13,151 nt of DNA from Alphaproteobacteria bacterium (GCA_024280585.1 JAJRPW010000183.1:1-13151); one strand, 5' to 3'; positions 1-7,637 are shown, counted from the first letter of the stretch. The notes: generated by a model not told the origin, from the sequence alone. Made by a program: numbers and translations.

Positions 1-2
1 CT

Positions 3-134
3 TTATTTACGTTATATCTAAGCGATGACGCTCACCTTTTGCCAATAAAAGCGGATGCTGAGGCTCCTATTGGCACAGCAGTAATACTACTCGACAAGGC
101 TTGCAATGACATGAATGAATGTTCTGTTTTGTAG
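3..134 (+). CDS. C-terminal fragment of a DUF3108-like protein
   Basis: The reading frame is open from the window edge and stops with TAG at 132-134, giving about 43 residues; the start lies outside the window. The fragment contains YLSDDAHLLPIKADAEAPIG, which resembles the usual ending of DUF3108 proteins (a pattern of the type LSDDxRRLPVxxxxxxPIG, followed by a short hydrophobic strand). DUF3108 proteins are usually exported envelope proteins of unknown function; the exported part cannot be seen here. The gene converges on carD, with 16 bases between the two stop codons and no visible hairpin terminator between them. Family assignment rests on a short stretch recalled from memory, so it is moderate. 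Confidence 0.55.
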   Translation, partial: LFTLYLSDDAHLLPIKADAEAPIGTAVILLDKACNDMNECSVL

Positions 135-150
135 GCAAAGAGAGGTTTAT

Positions 151-720
151 TTACGCAGCTTCAACTTCTTCATCAATAAGCATATTAGAGGCTTTTTTCG
201 CAAGAGCAACTTCCGCAGCTATTTTTCTGGCTCTTAATATTTCCACCAGATCACTTGTAGCTTCATCAACTTCAACGCTTTTAACCGCAGCAAATTCACC
301 GGCTAGACGATTAAGTGCCGATTCGTAAATAATTCTTTCTGAATAAGAACGGTCAGGATCATCAACATTTTTATGCAGATCACGCACAACTTCAGCTATA
401 GAGGCTATACTTCCTGAGTTTATTTTCCCTTCATATTCCTGAGCACGGCGGCTCCACATTCCCCGACCCGGACGCGCACGCCCTTTAAGGATAGATATGG
501 CTTTATCAAAATCGTTATCGTTACTTAACACTCGCAAACCAGCTTCGGCCGCTCTTTTTACCGGAACCCTCAAGGTCATTTTATCCTTCTCAAAAGAAAT
601 AACAAGTAATTCAACCTCGGTCTTCATAACTTTTTGGAGCTCTTTTCCCACCACCTGGCCAACACCATGCGCCGGGTAGACAACCTTGCTGCCTACATTA
701 AATTCTTCTTGTTCAGACAT
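151..720 (-). CDS. carD: CarD/CdnL-family transcription regulator
   Basis: Predicted RNA polymerase-binding regulator of 189 aa, a typical family length. The N-terminal part (about residues 7-68, starting FNVGSKVVYPAHGVG) matches the CarD/TRCF RNAP-interaction domain. The rest is a helical domain containing RPGRGMWSRRAQEY at 83-96; W89 lies where family members carry the tryptophan that contacts the upstream edge of the transcription bubble. By family knowledge, such proteins bind the polymerase beta subunit and stabilise open complexes, especially at rRNA promoters. A GGAG sits about 7 bases before the ATG. It lies downstream of the phasin gene but is separated from it by a terminator, so it is probably transcribed alone. 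A weak candidate promoter on this strand is TTGTGT-N17-TAAGTT (771-799); its -10 is poor. Confidence 0.93.
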   Translation of the reverse strand: MSEQEEFNVGSKVVYPAHGVGQVVGKELQKVMKTEVELLVISFEKDKMTLRVPVKRAAEAGLRVLSNDNDFDKAISILKGRARPGRGMWSRRAQEYEGKINSGSIASIAEVVRDLHKNVDDPDRSYSERIIYESALNRLAGEFAAVKSVEVDEATSDLVEILRARKIAAEVALAKKASNMLIDEEVEAA

Positions 721-834
721 TTTTAAACTCCATAAAACACTAATCTAAAAAATAATTTTTTCCAGAAATTAACTTAAAGTCGAAGGCAGTGTAACACAAA
801 AATAAGATAAGATAAAGCCAATAGTGTATTTATT

Positions 835-880
835 TTACAAAAATAAAAAAACCTCTTCAAATAGAAATTCAAAGAGGTTC
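835..880 (-). terminator. Rho-independent terminator of the phasin gene
   Basis: A perfect 8-bp stem, AACCTCTT (850-857) pairing with AAGAGGTT (872-879), encloses a 14-base AT-rich loop. Read on the minus strand it is followed directly by a U-rich tract (TTTTTTATTTTT type). It lies about 30 bases past the phasin stop codon and before carD, so it should separate the two transcripts. Confidence 0.85.
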
Positions 881-910
881 TTAATAAATAATATTATTAA
901 CTAGAATGAC

Positions 911-1369
911 CTACGCAGCACTAGCTTTTTTCTTGGAAGAATTAGCATTTGCAGCCTGAGTCAGCTCAGATATAACTTCAGAGGCTCGTTTAGTAATAAT
1001 TTTACCAGCTTCTTCATGAGATTTGGCTGCAAGCTCGGATAATTCACGAGCCGTCGCAGAGGCTGACTCCAAAGATCTAGCAGCGAATTCAGCCGCTTTT
1101 TTATTAGCATCTTCCGGTGTTTTAGTGGAAGTTACGTCTTGAACAAACTCCGCTGCTTCTTTATTGGCTTTCTCCGCCGCTTTAGTCTGGTGTCTATAAT
1201 AAGCTTCAGTATTTGCTGTCAAAATTTTTGCAGCATCAGAAAAAGCTTTCGTATTGTCTTTTGTCGCTTGCTTCACGGATGAAACTAGCTGATCCAAATC
1301 TGGAAAATTAGGCAGTCCATTAGAGAAGGAACCAAAAAGATCGGCAAAAGGGTTTTTATTTTTAGTCAT
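911..1369 (-). CDS. Phasin family protein
   Basis: A 152-aa, alanine- and lysine-rich, almost wholly helical protein with no signal peptide or membrane segment. It starts MTKNKNPFADLFGSFSNG and continues with amphipathic heptad-like helices of the phasin_2 type (for example EAYYRHQTKAAEKANKEAAEF), ending in a lysine/alanine tail. Phasins coat polyhydroxyalkanoate granules in the cytoplasm; some act as general stress or chaperone-like coat proteins. No PHA synthase gene is in the window, so granule binding is inferred from family only. AGGAG lies 9 bases before the ATG. The gene is framed by a near-consensus promoter (1412-1440) and its own terminator (835-880), suggesting a strongly expressed single-gene unit. 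Confidence 0.85.
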   Translation of the reverse strand: MTKNKNPFADLFGSFSNGLPNFPDLDQLVSSVKQATKDNTKAFSDAAKILTANTEAYYRHQTKAAEKANKEAAEFVQDVTSTKTPEDANKKAAEFAARSLESASATARELSELAAKSHEEAGKIITKRASEVISELTQAANANSSKKKASAA

Positions 1370-1411
1370 AACATTAACTCCTGATTAAAGAAACATTCTC
1401 CATATGTTGTC

Positions 1412-1440
1412 ACTATAACTGCGCTAGGCTGGGCTGTCAA
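1412..1440 (-). promoter_or_regulatory. Sigma70-type promoter of the phasin gene
   Basis: On the minus strand, TTGACA (1435-1440) is followed after exactly 17 bases by TATAGT (1412-1417). The -35 is perfect and the -10 matches five of six. Transcription would start near 1405, giving a leader of about 36 bases that contains AGGAG before the phasin ATG at 1369. It is the best promoter match in the window. Confidence 0.8.
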
Positions 1441-1532
1441 ATGTTTTTTGTGCAATGCAATAAAATATTTTTTAGACATTTATATATAATTTGTGTTATC
1501 ACTATACAGAGTATAATAAAGAGGGGAAAACT

Positions 1533-1904
1533 ATGAATAAAAAAATTTTTACAGCAGCATTTTTGGTAACGTTGCTGGCGTCTTTTGCGGGCTTTGCAGC
1601 GGAAGATAAGCCGCTTATGGTCATTCGTTTTAACCAGGACATAGTAAATTATGAAAAACCGTTGCAAAAGGCTGTCTCTGCTGCGATAAGGGTGAAACCG
1701 GCAACATTTTTTGATATAGTTTCTATCACACCAAAAACTGGAAAATATAGAAAAGACAAGCTCCTGCGTAGAAATTCAGAATTTTTAACCAGCGAAATTG
1801 TAGAAAATATTTTAAATTCAGGGATTAAAGATGGTCGCATAAGAGTGACATATCAGGATAGCGAGCTTTCTGATAGTAGCGAAGTACACATTTTTGTTAG
1901 ATAA
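1533..1904 (+). CDS. Small exported protein of unknown function
   Basis: A 123-aa protein that I do not recognise. The ATG at 1533 is chosen because GAGGGG lies seven bases upstream and the N-terminus then becomes a clean signal peptide: MNKK, a hydrophobic core (IFTAAFLVTLLASFAGF), and a likely cleavage at AxA near residues 20-23. The upstream in-frame TTG at 1491 would spoil this. The mature part of about 100 residues is mixed alpha/beta, with basic segments (KTGKYRKDKLLRR) and an ending SSEVHIFVR that looks like a closing beta strand. It is presumably periplasmic, since no other membrane segment follows. Its last 8 bases overlap the end of pabB on the other strand. A TATAAT at 1512-1517 is too close to the ribosome site to be a convincing -10. 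Confidence 0.75.
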   Translation: MNKKIFTAAFLVTLLASFAGFAAEDKPLMVIRFNQDIVNYEKPLQKAVSAAIRVKPATFFDIVSITPKTGKYRKDKLLRRNSEFLTSEIVENILNSGIKDGRIRVTYQDSELSDSSEVHIFVR

Positions 1905-3180
1905 TTCGTAGCTGTTGTTTGTCAATACCTAAAGATTTTGCGACTGCTTTGGCCTTGATTAAAGTCTCCTCAAATTCTGCGATAGGGTCTGAATCGGCTA
2001 CTATCGCGCCTCCAACCTGGAATTCAAATTTATTGCCGTCCATTATAATGGTTCTGATTACAACCGATAAATCTACGCTGCCATCGCCGCCAAACCAGCC
2101 TATTGCCCCGGAATAAACACCGCGTTGCTTGCTTTCCAGCGCGGAGCATAATTGCATTGCCTTTATTTTTGGCGCGCCGGTCATTGAGCCTGGCGGAAAA
2201 CATCCTTTCACTAAATCAAGGGAGCTTGTACCTGCGCTTTTTTGTCCTGTAACCGTTGATACCATGTGATGTACCGTGGCATATGATGTGATCTCGAACA
2301 GATTTTTAACCTTAATCGAGCCGACCTCACATCCTCTTGATAAATCATTGCGGCATAGATCGACGATCATTAAATTTTCCGCCCGATCCTTCTCACTATT
2401 TCCAAGCGCATCCAGGGATTTTTTATCTTCGGCTTCATCTTCAAATCGTGCCGCCGACCCTTTTATTGGCCTTGTATCGGCGACTCCGTCGCTATTAATA
2501 TGTAAGAAACGTTCGGGAGATGAGGAGATAACCGTTTTTTCGCTGAATTTCAAAAATGCGCTGTAGGGTGCCGGGCTGATTTCACATAATTTACAAAAAA
2601 TATCGACAGGACGGAACTTTCCAGCGATTTCGCCGGTAAATTTTCGGGTTAGATTGGCCTGATATAAATCACCGCGATTTATAGAGCTTTTAATTCGATC
2701 CACTTTATCTAAATACTCTGCTTTGTTCATATTTGAGCGCAGATTCTGCGTTGTAAAATCGAGCTTTTCGGCAGGAGTTATGTCAGGCAGTTCAAAATCA
2801 TCTTCAGACCATATTTTCACCTGTCTTTGTTCATGGTCGAATAATATAATTGTGCCGAAATTTATCAGCCAAAGATGCGGCATATTAATGTAAGAATCAG
2901 TATCTTGAGAGAGTTTTTCCAGCTTGTTTTTAAGCCCATATCCCAGATAACCGAACCAGCCATTGGTGAATTTATGGTTATTATCGGATAAAATATCTGA
3001 TAACTCGGTGAAATCATCGGAATTAATCTCGTTTTTTGCCCGCAATGCCAAAATGGAATAACGCCCGAAAAAGCCCGAATTCATTCCAGAATAGAGCAAA
3101 ACCCACTTATCCTCACTTTCTGGAATGGACGCGGCTAGATCAAGCGGCGCAATCCAATTAATCGTCCTTTGTAATTGCAT
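1897..3180 (-). CDS. pabB: Aminodeoxychorismate synthase component I
   Basis: Converts chorismate plus ammonia to 4-amino-4-deoxychorismate, the first dedicated step to p-aminobenzoate. It is 427 aa, normal for a stand-alone component I with no fused glutaminase or lyase domain. The chorismate-binding domain fills roughly residues 150-415. It shows RPIKGS at 237-242, where the lysine (K240) is the signature separating PabB from anthranilate synthase TrpE (PIAGT); ENLMIVDLCRNDLSR at 268-282; and FPPGSMTGAPK at 328-338. The usual motif is PIKGT, so serine replaces threonine here. The start codon lies inside the 3' end of pabC (23-base overlap), implying translational coupling. The glutamine amidotransferase partner PabA is not in the window. 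The 3' end overlaps the exported-protein gene by 8 bases, with no terminator. Confidence 0.93.
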   Translation of the reverse strand: MQLQRTINWIAPLDLAASIPESEDKWVLLYSGMNSGFFGRYSILALRAKNEINSDDFTELSDILSDNNHKFTNGWFGYLGYGLKNKLEKLSQDTDSYINMPHLWLINFGTIILFDHEQRQVKIWSEDDFELPDITPAEKLDFTTQNLRSNMNKAEYLDKVDRIKSSINRGDLYQANLTRKFTGEIAGKFRPVDIFCKLCEISPAPYSAFLKFSEKTVISSSPERFLHINSDGVADTRPIKGSAARFEDEAEDKKSLDALGNSEKDRAENLMIVDLCRNDLSRGCEVGSIKVKNLFEITSYATVHHMVSTVTGQKSAGTSSLDLVKGCFPPGSMTGAPKIKAMQLCSALESKQRGVYSGAIGWFGGDGSVDLSVVIRTIIMDGNKFEFQVGGAIVADSDPIAEFEETLIKAKAVAKSLGIDKQQLRII

Positions 3181-4000
3181 GTTGTTCTATATCTTTTTTC
3201 AGTAAATTTTTAAATTCCAATCCTACTTTGGTGTTTTTCAGTTCAATATTAAGATTCTTAACGGTTTTAACAGGCAAGGCGAGCCAGGCAACATTGGTTA
3301 TAAATATTTCCTCAGCATTTTTGATATCTTCAATGCTAAACAGTCCTTCCGTCACGGGATACGGCGATAATTCAATGATTTTCTGCCTGATAGTTCCCGG
3401 TAAAATACCAATATCCAAAGCGGGGGTATATAAAATCCCGTTTTTGAACCAAAATATATTGCCCGAACTACATTCGCAAATTTTCTCCTGCATACTAAGC
3501 AATAAAGCTTCAAAACAGTCATTTTCCTGTGCTTGCATCCGTGCTAAAGCTGAATTTAGCCCTTGCATGGTTTTCGCGTCGGCCGGTAGGCATTCATGGG
3601 GGATTTTTCTTATATCGCTGATCCATAAGTCAATTGGCGCGTCCGATACCGGGTAATTCTCAATAGTTTCAATGATAATTGTCGGTTTGGCCTTCACATC
3701 GGGTAAATAGCCCTTGCCGCCAATACCACGGCTCACAGAAATTCTTATAAACCCTTGCTCTAAACGGTTTTTACGTACTAGCTCAAGGCAATTTTCTGCC
3801 AAAGCAGAGCAGTCATATACAATTTTTATGGAATCAACGCTGTGCTGTAATCGTTCTAAATGTCTGGAAAATTGGTATAAAACGCTTGATTCAACCCTGA
3901 TGGTCTCAAAAATACCATCGCCGAACCTAAACGCCCGTTCCTTGACGGAAACAAGGGCATTTTCCTCTTCTATAAATTTATTATTCAAAAAAACTAACAT
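3158..4000 (-). CDS. pabC: Aminodeoxychorismate lyase (class IV aminotransferase fold)
   Basis: Predicted PLP enzyme releasing pyruvate from aminodeoxychorismate to give p-aminobenzoate. The ATG at 4000 gives a 280-aa protein starting MLVFLNNKFI, the normal length and N-terminus for the family; the in-frame upstream start at 4084 would add 28 implausible residues. AGGAAAG lies about 12 bases upstream. Visible class IV features are the ERAFRFGDGIFETIR segment (21-35), the PLP-binding lysine in AKTM (K143), CECSSGNIF (175-183), and the LDIGILPGTIRQ phosphate-binding loop (195-206). D-amino acid and branched-chain aminotransferases share this fold. The 23-base overlap with pabB is the main reason for calling it PabC. 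It diverges from folB across a 75-bp gap. Confidence 0.85.
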   Translation of the reverse strand: MLVFLNNKFIEEENALVSVKERAFRFGDGIFETIRVESSVLYQFSRHLERLQHSVDSIKIVYDCSALAENCLELVRKNRLEQGFIRISVSRGIGGKGYLPDVKAKPTIIIETIENYPVSDAPIDLWISDIRKIPHECLPADAKTMQGLNSALARMQAQENDCFEALLLSMQEKICECSSGNIFWFKNGILYTPALDIGILPGTIRQKIIELSPYPVTEGLFSIEDIKNAEEIFITNVAWLALPVKTVKNLNIELKNTKVGLEFKNLLKKDIEQHAITKDD

Positions 4001-4075
4001 TTTAATAAAAAAACTTTCCTTTTTGTAACTTTTTAGTGTATGTAGCTGGCTCAAGATGATGGTAAATATTATATT

Positions 4076-4480
4076 ATGAAACAAATTGCAAATAATCCGT
4101 TTCCAGCGGAAAAAAAATATAGCTCTGTAATAGAGCTGAATGATTTAAGATTAAAGGTAAATCTTGGTGTTGGCGAGGAAGAAAGGTCAAAAGCTCAGGA
4201 TGTTATGGTGAATTTGAAGTTTTTTTCGGAAAATAAGCCTGGTGCCTGCATAAGCGATAATATAAATGATACAATATGCTATCATAAAATGTCTGATTTG
4301 GTTAAAGAATTTGTCCGTGAAAAAGAATTTAAACTGCTTGAATATCTTTGTTATGAGATGTATCAGAGCCTTAGAAAATATGTAGGTCAGGAGACAAAAA
4401 TATGGATAAAAATAGAAAAATGCAATCCTCCTATCGAAAATTTACTTGGTTCAACAAGCTTTACCTATAGCGATTTATAA
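4076..4480 (+). CDS. folB: Dihydroneopterin aldolase
   Basis: Cleaves 7,8-dihydroneopterin to 6-hydroxymethyl-7,8-dihydropterin and glycolaldehyde. The 134-aa protein has the FolB pattern: IELNDLRLKVNLGVGEEERSK (19-39) with the catalytic-region Glu-Glu-Glu-Arg; DNINDTICYHKMSDL with the conserved tyrosine; FKLLEYLCYEMY; and IEKCNPPIENL near the C-terminus, where most homologues have VxKPxAP. It carries about ten more N-terminal residues than usual. No Shine-Dalgarno sequence is evident before this ATG; the AT-rich stretch just upstream (TATTAT at 4067-4072) could be a -10, which would make the message nearly leaderless, but this is speculative. First gene of folB-folK-folP-folC; the folK ribosome site overlaps its stop codon. 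Confidence 0.88.
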   Translation: MKQIANNPFPAEKKYSSVIELNDLRLKVNLGVGEEERSKAQDVMVNLKFFSENKPGACISDNINDTICYHKMSDLVKEFVREKEFKLLEYLCYEMYQSLRKYVGQETKIWIKIEKCNPPIENLLGSTSFTYSDL

Positions 4481-4490
4481 AGGAAAACAT

Positions 4491-5033
4491 ATGATTATAT
4501 TAGGTTTAGGGTCAAATGTCGGTGACAGATTAAATAATTTGACTGGAGCAATAAAATTACTTAGCGAGTCTGTGGTCACTGCGATTACAGTGTCTGCTGT
4601 TTATGAATCACAAGCGGTTTTGAAGGCGGATGCGCCGGAAGAATGGAACAAGCCATTTTTGAATATGGCGATTTCCGGTGAGACACATCTAACTCCCGAA
4701 GCACTTTTGACACAGATCAAATGTATTGAAAAAAGGTTGGGCAGGAATGATGTAAGATTGTGGGCACCAAGGGAAATCGATATCGACATATTAGCCTATG
4801 ATGATTTTTATGTTAGCTCGAAAAGTCTTTCGATTCCCCATGAAAGCCTTTGTCACAGGCCTTTTGCGCTGTTGCCTCTGGCTGATTTGACACCAAATTG
4901 GCGCTTTCCTGGTGTTGGTGAATATAAAGGCAAAACTGCTTATGAAATCTCGCAGGCGCTGGAGGATTCTTCGTCAATTATACAAACAGAGTATAATATG
5001 GCTGAAATATTAGGTCAGCAATTGGTGGCTTAG
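4491..5033 (+). CDS. folK: 6-hydroxymethyl-7,8-dihydropterin pyrophosphokinase (HPPK)
   Basis: Transfers pyrophosphate from ATP to 6-hydroxymethyl-dihydropterin, making the substrate of FolP. The ATG at 4491 is preferred because AAAGGA lies 6 bases upstream and the protein then begins MIILGLGSNVGDR, the canonical HPPK N-terminus; the TTG at 4446 in the same frame lies inside folB. Other signatures are a pterin-site segment with NKPFLNMA (53-60), CIEKRLGR (78-85) and RLWAPREIDIDIL (89-101), whose aspartates bind the two magnesium ions. At 180 aa it is somewhat longer than the approximately 160-aa E. coli enzyme, because of an extended C-terminal tail (about 140-180). Unlike in Rickettsia, where folK and folP are fused, here they are separate genes two bases apart. 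Confidence 0.93.
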   Translation: MIILGLGSNVGDRLNNLTGAIKLLSESVVTAITVSAVYESQAVLKADAPEEWNKPFLNMAISGETHLTPEALLTQIKCIEKRLGRNDVRLWAPREIDIDILAYDDFYVSSKSLSIPHESLCHRPFALLPLADLTPNWRFPGVGEYKGKTAYEISQALEDSSSIIQTEYNMAEILGQQLVA

Positions 5034-5035
5034 AT

Positions 5036-5869
5036 ATGAATCTAGTCGGAATATTAAACATAACTCCAGATTCTTTCTCCGATGGCGGGGAATATGATTC
5101 ATTAGAAAAAATTATCATCCAGGTTAAAAAATTAATCGCCGATGGCGCGGCAGTAATTGATATCGGTGCGGAATCCACCCGTCCGGGCGCTGTGCCCATA
5201 GATACAAGCGAGGAATGGTCGCGTTTGCAAGGTTTTTTGCCGGAGATTATATCTGTATGCCAGGCGGAAAATATTCTGACTAGCATTGATACCAGACATG
5301 CATTAACCGCGCAAAAAGCGTTAAAATTAGGCGTTGACTGGATAAATGATGTGACCGGTTTTAACGCGGATATGATTGATGCGATTCGGGAAAGTGGTTG
5401 TAAATTGGTGGTTATGCATAATTTAGGCGTGCCGGTTGGCAAGCTCATTCCTGCCGATCAGGACCCTGTCGCGGTGGTGATGGAGTGGGCGGAAAACAAA
5501 ATATCCGCGCTGTTGGCAGCTGGAATTAATAAGGATAGGATTATTTTTGATCCGGGCATTGGCTTTGGCAAAAATGCCGCGCAGTCATTGGAAATAATTA
5601 ACAGAATTGGTGAGTTAAAAAAGTTGGATGTGCCGATCTATACTGGTCATTCGCGCAAGTCATTTATTGGATTGGGCAAAGATGCGTCTATTGCAGAAAA
5701 AGATGCGCACACACTGGAATATTCGCAGGAAATGGTGGCAAATGGCGTAGGTTATCTAAGGGTGCATAATGTTGGGTTGCATAAACATCTAACAGTCTAT
5801 AAAACCCCAATAAATATAATTGAGAAAAACAATGGTATTCATGCCGCATTGGCCAAAACCGCTAGGTAG
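5036..5869 (+). CDS. folP: Dihydropteroate synthase
   Basis: Condenses hydroxymethyl-dihydropterin pyrophosphate with p-aminobenzoate; this is the sulfonamide target enzyme. The 277-aa TIM barrel shows GILNITPDSFSDGG (5-18), IDIGAESTRPGA (41-52), TSIDTRHA (82-89), INDVTG (103-108), MHNLGVP (127-133), DPGIGFGK (172-179) and GHSRKSFIG (204-212). Differences from the E. coli-type enzyme stand out: INDVTGF replaces INDIRSL, GHSRKSF replaces GMSRKSM, DAHTLEYS replaces the usual loop-and-helix sequence near ERLSGSLA, and the closing motif reads RVHNV rather than RVHDV. The start is two bases after the folK stop, with no good ribosome site, so translation is probably coupled. The 3' end overlaps folC by 38 bases. 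Confidence 0.93.
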   Translation: MNLVGILNITPDSFSDGGEYDSLEKIIIQVKKLIADGAAVIDIGAESTRPGAVPIDTSEEWSRLQGFLPEIISVCQAENILTSIDTRHALTAQKALKLGVDWINDVTGFNADMIDAIRESGCKLVVMHNLGVPVGKLIPADQDPVAVVMEWAENKISALLAAGINKDRIIFDPGIGFGKNAAQSLEIINRIGELKKLDVPIYTGHSRKSFIGLGKDASIAEKDAHTLEYSQEMVANGVGYLRVHNVGLHKHLTVYKTPINIIEKNNGIHAALAKTAR

Positions 5870-7112
5870 CAAGCCTATTGATTTTGGTTTGGAAAGAGTT
5901 TTAGAGCTGCTGAAAAGGCTTGGTGATCCGCACAAATCGATCCCACCAGTTGTGCATTTCGCTGGAACAAATGGCAAAGGTTCGACGATTGCGTTTGCTA
6001 AGGCAATGCTGGAGGCCGCAGGCTACCGTGTTCATACATATACCTCGCCGCATTTACTCAATTTTAACGAGCGTATAAACCTTGCCGGTAAAGATATTAG
6101 TGATGATATGTTAACGCAATTTGCTGAAGAATGCCGAATTGCAGCTGATGAGATGCGCATAACTTTCTATGAAGGAACAACGGCAATGGCGTTTTTGGCG
6201 TTTTCAAAAGTTGAGGCAGATATAGTTTTGCTGGAAACGGGAATGGGCGGCAGGCTTGATGCCACAAATATATTGGAGCGCCCGCTGGCAACTGTTTTAA
6301 CTCCTATATCGCTGGATCATACGGAATATTTGGGGCCTGATGTGCAGACTATAGCGCGCGAGAAAATCGAGATTATGCGCCCGGGCGTTTTGTGTATTTC
6401 CAGCCTGCAATTCGATGAAGTGCATGATATAATCGAGGGTCATGCGGTCAAATTAGGCGCGCCATTGCTTTCTTATGGGTTCGATTGGGTGGCTGACAAA
6501 ACCGCAGATGGCATGGCCTATAAGAATGTGCGCGGCGATCTTGATGATTTACCTGCACCGGCATTATTCGGCGATCATCAAATAATAAATGCATCAACGG
6601 CGATTGCTATAATGCAGAATTTAAAGGGTTTTGAAGTTACTGAGCGGGATATTGCGGAAGGCTTACAAAAAATTAAATGGCCGGCGCGGATGCAGCAGCT
6701 AAAATCGGGGAAATTAATGGATAGATTACCAGATGGTTGGGAAATATGGCTTGATGGTGCGCATAATAACGCCGGAGCGCATATAGTTTCATGCATTCTT
6801 GATGGTTGGACTGACCGTTCAACTTATATGATTTGTGGATTTACCAAAGGACGAAATGTGGAAGAATTTTTTAGATATTTTAAGGATAAAGTAGATTTTG
6901 TCGGTACAGTTTTGGTGCAAACAGAGCCTTCTGCACAAAAAGCGGAAGATATAGCTAAGGCTGCACAAAAAACTGGCTTAGAGGCTAAGCCATTTGAAAA
7001 TCTGGAAGAATCCTTGGGTTATATCGCCAAACTGTCAGATAAACCAGCCAGAATTATTCTGTGTGGGTCGTTATATTTAGCCAGTGATGCCTTAATTGCC
7101 AACAGGCTCTAA
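5832..7112 (+). CDS. folC: Bifunctional dihydrofolate synthase / folylpolyglutamate synthase
   Basis: Mur-ligase-type ATP enzyme adding glutamate to dihydropteroate and then to folates. With the ATG at 5832 it is 426 aa, starting MVFMPHWPKPLGSKPIDFGL; ATG 5841 (MPHWPKPLG) is equally possible, and TTG 5820 is less likely. GAG lies 8 bases before 5832. Signatures, numbered from 5832, are the P-loop GTNGKGS (45-51), YTSPHL (70-75), ETGMGGRLDATN (135-146), SLDHTEYLG (160-168), EKIEIMRPG with the carbamylation-type lysine K178, GDHQIINA (247-254) and DGAHN (308-312) in the C-terminal glutamate-binding domain. It begins inside folP and closes the fol operon. No clear hairpin terminator follows; the next gene has its own promoter. 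Confidence 0.93.
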   Translation: MVFMPHWPKPLGSKPIDFGLERVLELLKRLGDPHKSIPPVVHFAGTNGKGSTIAFAKAMLEAAGYRVHTYTSPHLLNFNERINLAGKDISDDMLTQFAEECRIAADEMRITFYEGTTAMAFLAFSKVEADIVLLETGMGGRLDATNILERPLATVLTPISLDHTEYLGPDVQTIAREKIEIMRPGVLCISSLQFDEVHDIIEGHAVKLGAPLLSYGFDWVADKTADGMAYKNVRGDLDDLPAPALFGDHQIINASTAIAIMQNLKGFEVTERDIAEGLQKIKWPARMQQLKSGKLMDRLPDGWEIWLDGAHNNAGAHIVSCILDGWTDRSTYMICGFTKGRNVEEFFRYFKDKVDFVGTVLVQTEPSAQKAEDIAKAAQKTGLEAKPFENLEESLGYIAKLSDKPARIILCGSLYLASDALIANRL

Positions 7113-7123
7113 AAATAAATTTG

Positions 7124-7151
7124 TTGTAATAAAATCCTACTGTACTATAAT
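7124..7151 (+). promoter_or_regulatory. Promoter of the PAS-domain gene
   Basis: TTGTAA (7124-7129) and a perfect TATAAT (7146-7151) are separated by 16 bases. Transcription would start near 7158, leaving a leader that carries GGGGGA about 8 bases before the ATG at 7182. It lies in the 69-bp gap after folC, so the PAS gene can be expressed independently of the fol operon. Confidence 0.6.
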
Positions 7152-7181
7152 GCCATTTCGTAGGGATGGGGGATATAAAAA

Positions 7182-7619
7182 ATGACTATTGAAAAACGTA
7201 TCAATAAGAAGTTACTGTCTTATTGGCAGGATTTAAAAGGGGATAATGACGATTTTCCTGCCGAAGCGAGGCTAAACCCTGAGGATTTACAAGATGTGTG
7301 GGATAACTGCTTCCTTATAAAAATTAATGAGGATGGGCAATATAAATTCAACTATCTTGGAAAAGCAATAATTTCTGCGCAAAATGGGGAAAGTTTAGTT
7401 GGCCGAGATGTTTATTCATCAATTATCTGCTTGAATGATGGCGATTTAACAGCGATATTAAATGAAGTTATAAGAACCAGAAAGCCAGTATCTCAAGAAT
7501 CAGAATTCGTTAATAAATACGGTATAACTGTTAAATTCAGAAGATGCTTGTTGCCACTGAAAAGCAATGCTGAAAAGATTGAATATATCCTGGGTGGTGT
7601 CCGCTGGAAAAGCTCCTAG
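7182..7619 (+). CDS. PAS-domain (PAS_5 type) protein
   Basis: A 145-aa soluble protein consisting essentially of one PAS fold. The arrangement LLSYWQDLKGD, then FPAEARLNPEDLQDVWDNCFLIKI, then FNYLGKAIISAQNGESLVGRD resembles the small alphaproteobacterial PAS_5 family (pattern: YWxxLRgxRxxPxRxdidPxxi, a hydrophobic strand, then fxyRlxGt). No kinase, GGDEF, EAL or DNA-binding domain is attached, so it would act as a stand-alone sensor or protein-interaction module; ligand and partner are unknown. A strong GGGGGA ribosome site and its own promoter suggest independent expression. The following gene is in the same orientation but has its own AT-rich upstream region. Confidence 0.75.
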   Translation: MTIEKRINKKLLSYWQDLKGDNDDFPAEARLNPEDLQDVWDNCFLIKINEDGQYKFNYLGKAIISAQNGESLVGRDVYSSIICLNDGDLTAILNEVIRTRKPVSQESEFVNKYGITVKFRRCLLPLKSNAEKIEYILGGVRWKSS

Positions 7620-7637
7620 ACACAAAAACAATACAAA

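Noticed and set aside
1374..1388. A third TTAA-N7-TTAA match, upstream of the phasin gene
   Set aside because: It overlaps the AGGAG ribosome-binding site of the phasin gene and lies downstream of the strong promoter. Roughly one match per 13 kb is expected by chance at this base composition, so a CtrA role is not supported.
1491..1532. TATAAT at 1512-1517 as promoter, and TTG at 1491 as start, of the exported-protein gene
   Set aside because: That -10 would place the transcript start within the ribosome site. The TTG start would put 14 polar residues before an otherwise good signal peptide.
4001..4084. Start of pabC at 4084
   Set aside because: It would add 28 residues not seen in class IV aminotransferases and overlap folB. 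The ATG at 4000 begins at the normal family N-terminus.
4446..4490. TTG start of folK inside folB
   Set aside because: HPPK proteins begin directly with the MIxLGLGSNxGDR motif, and a ribosome site precedes the ATG at 4491.
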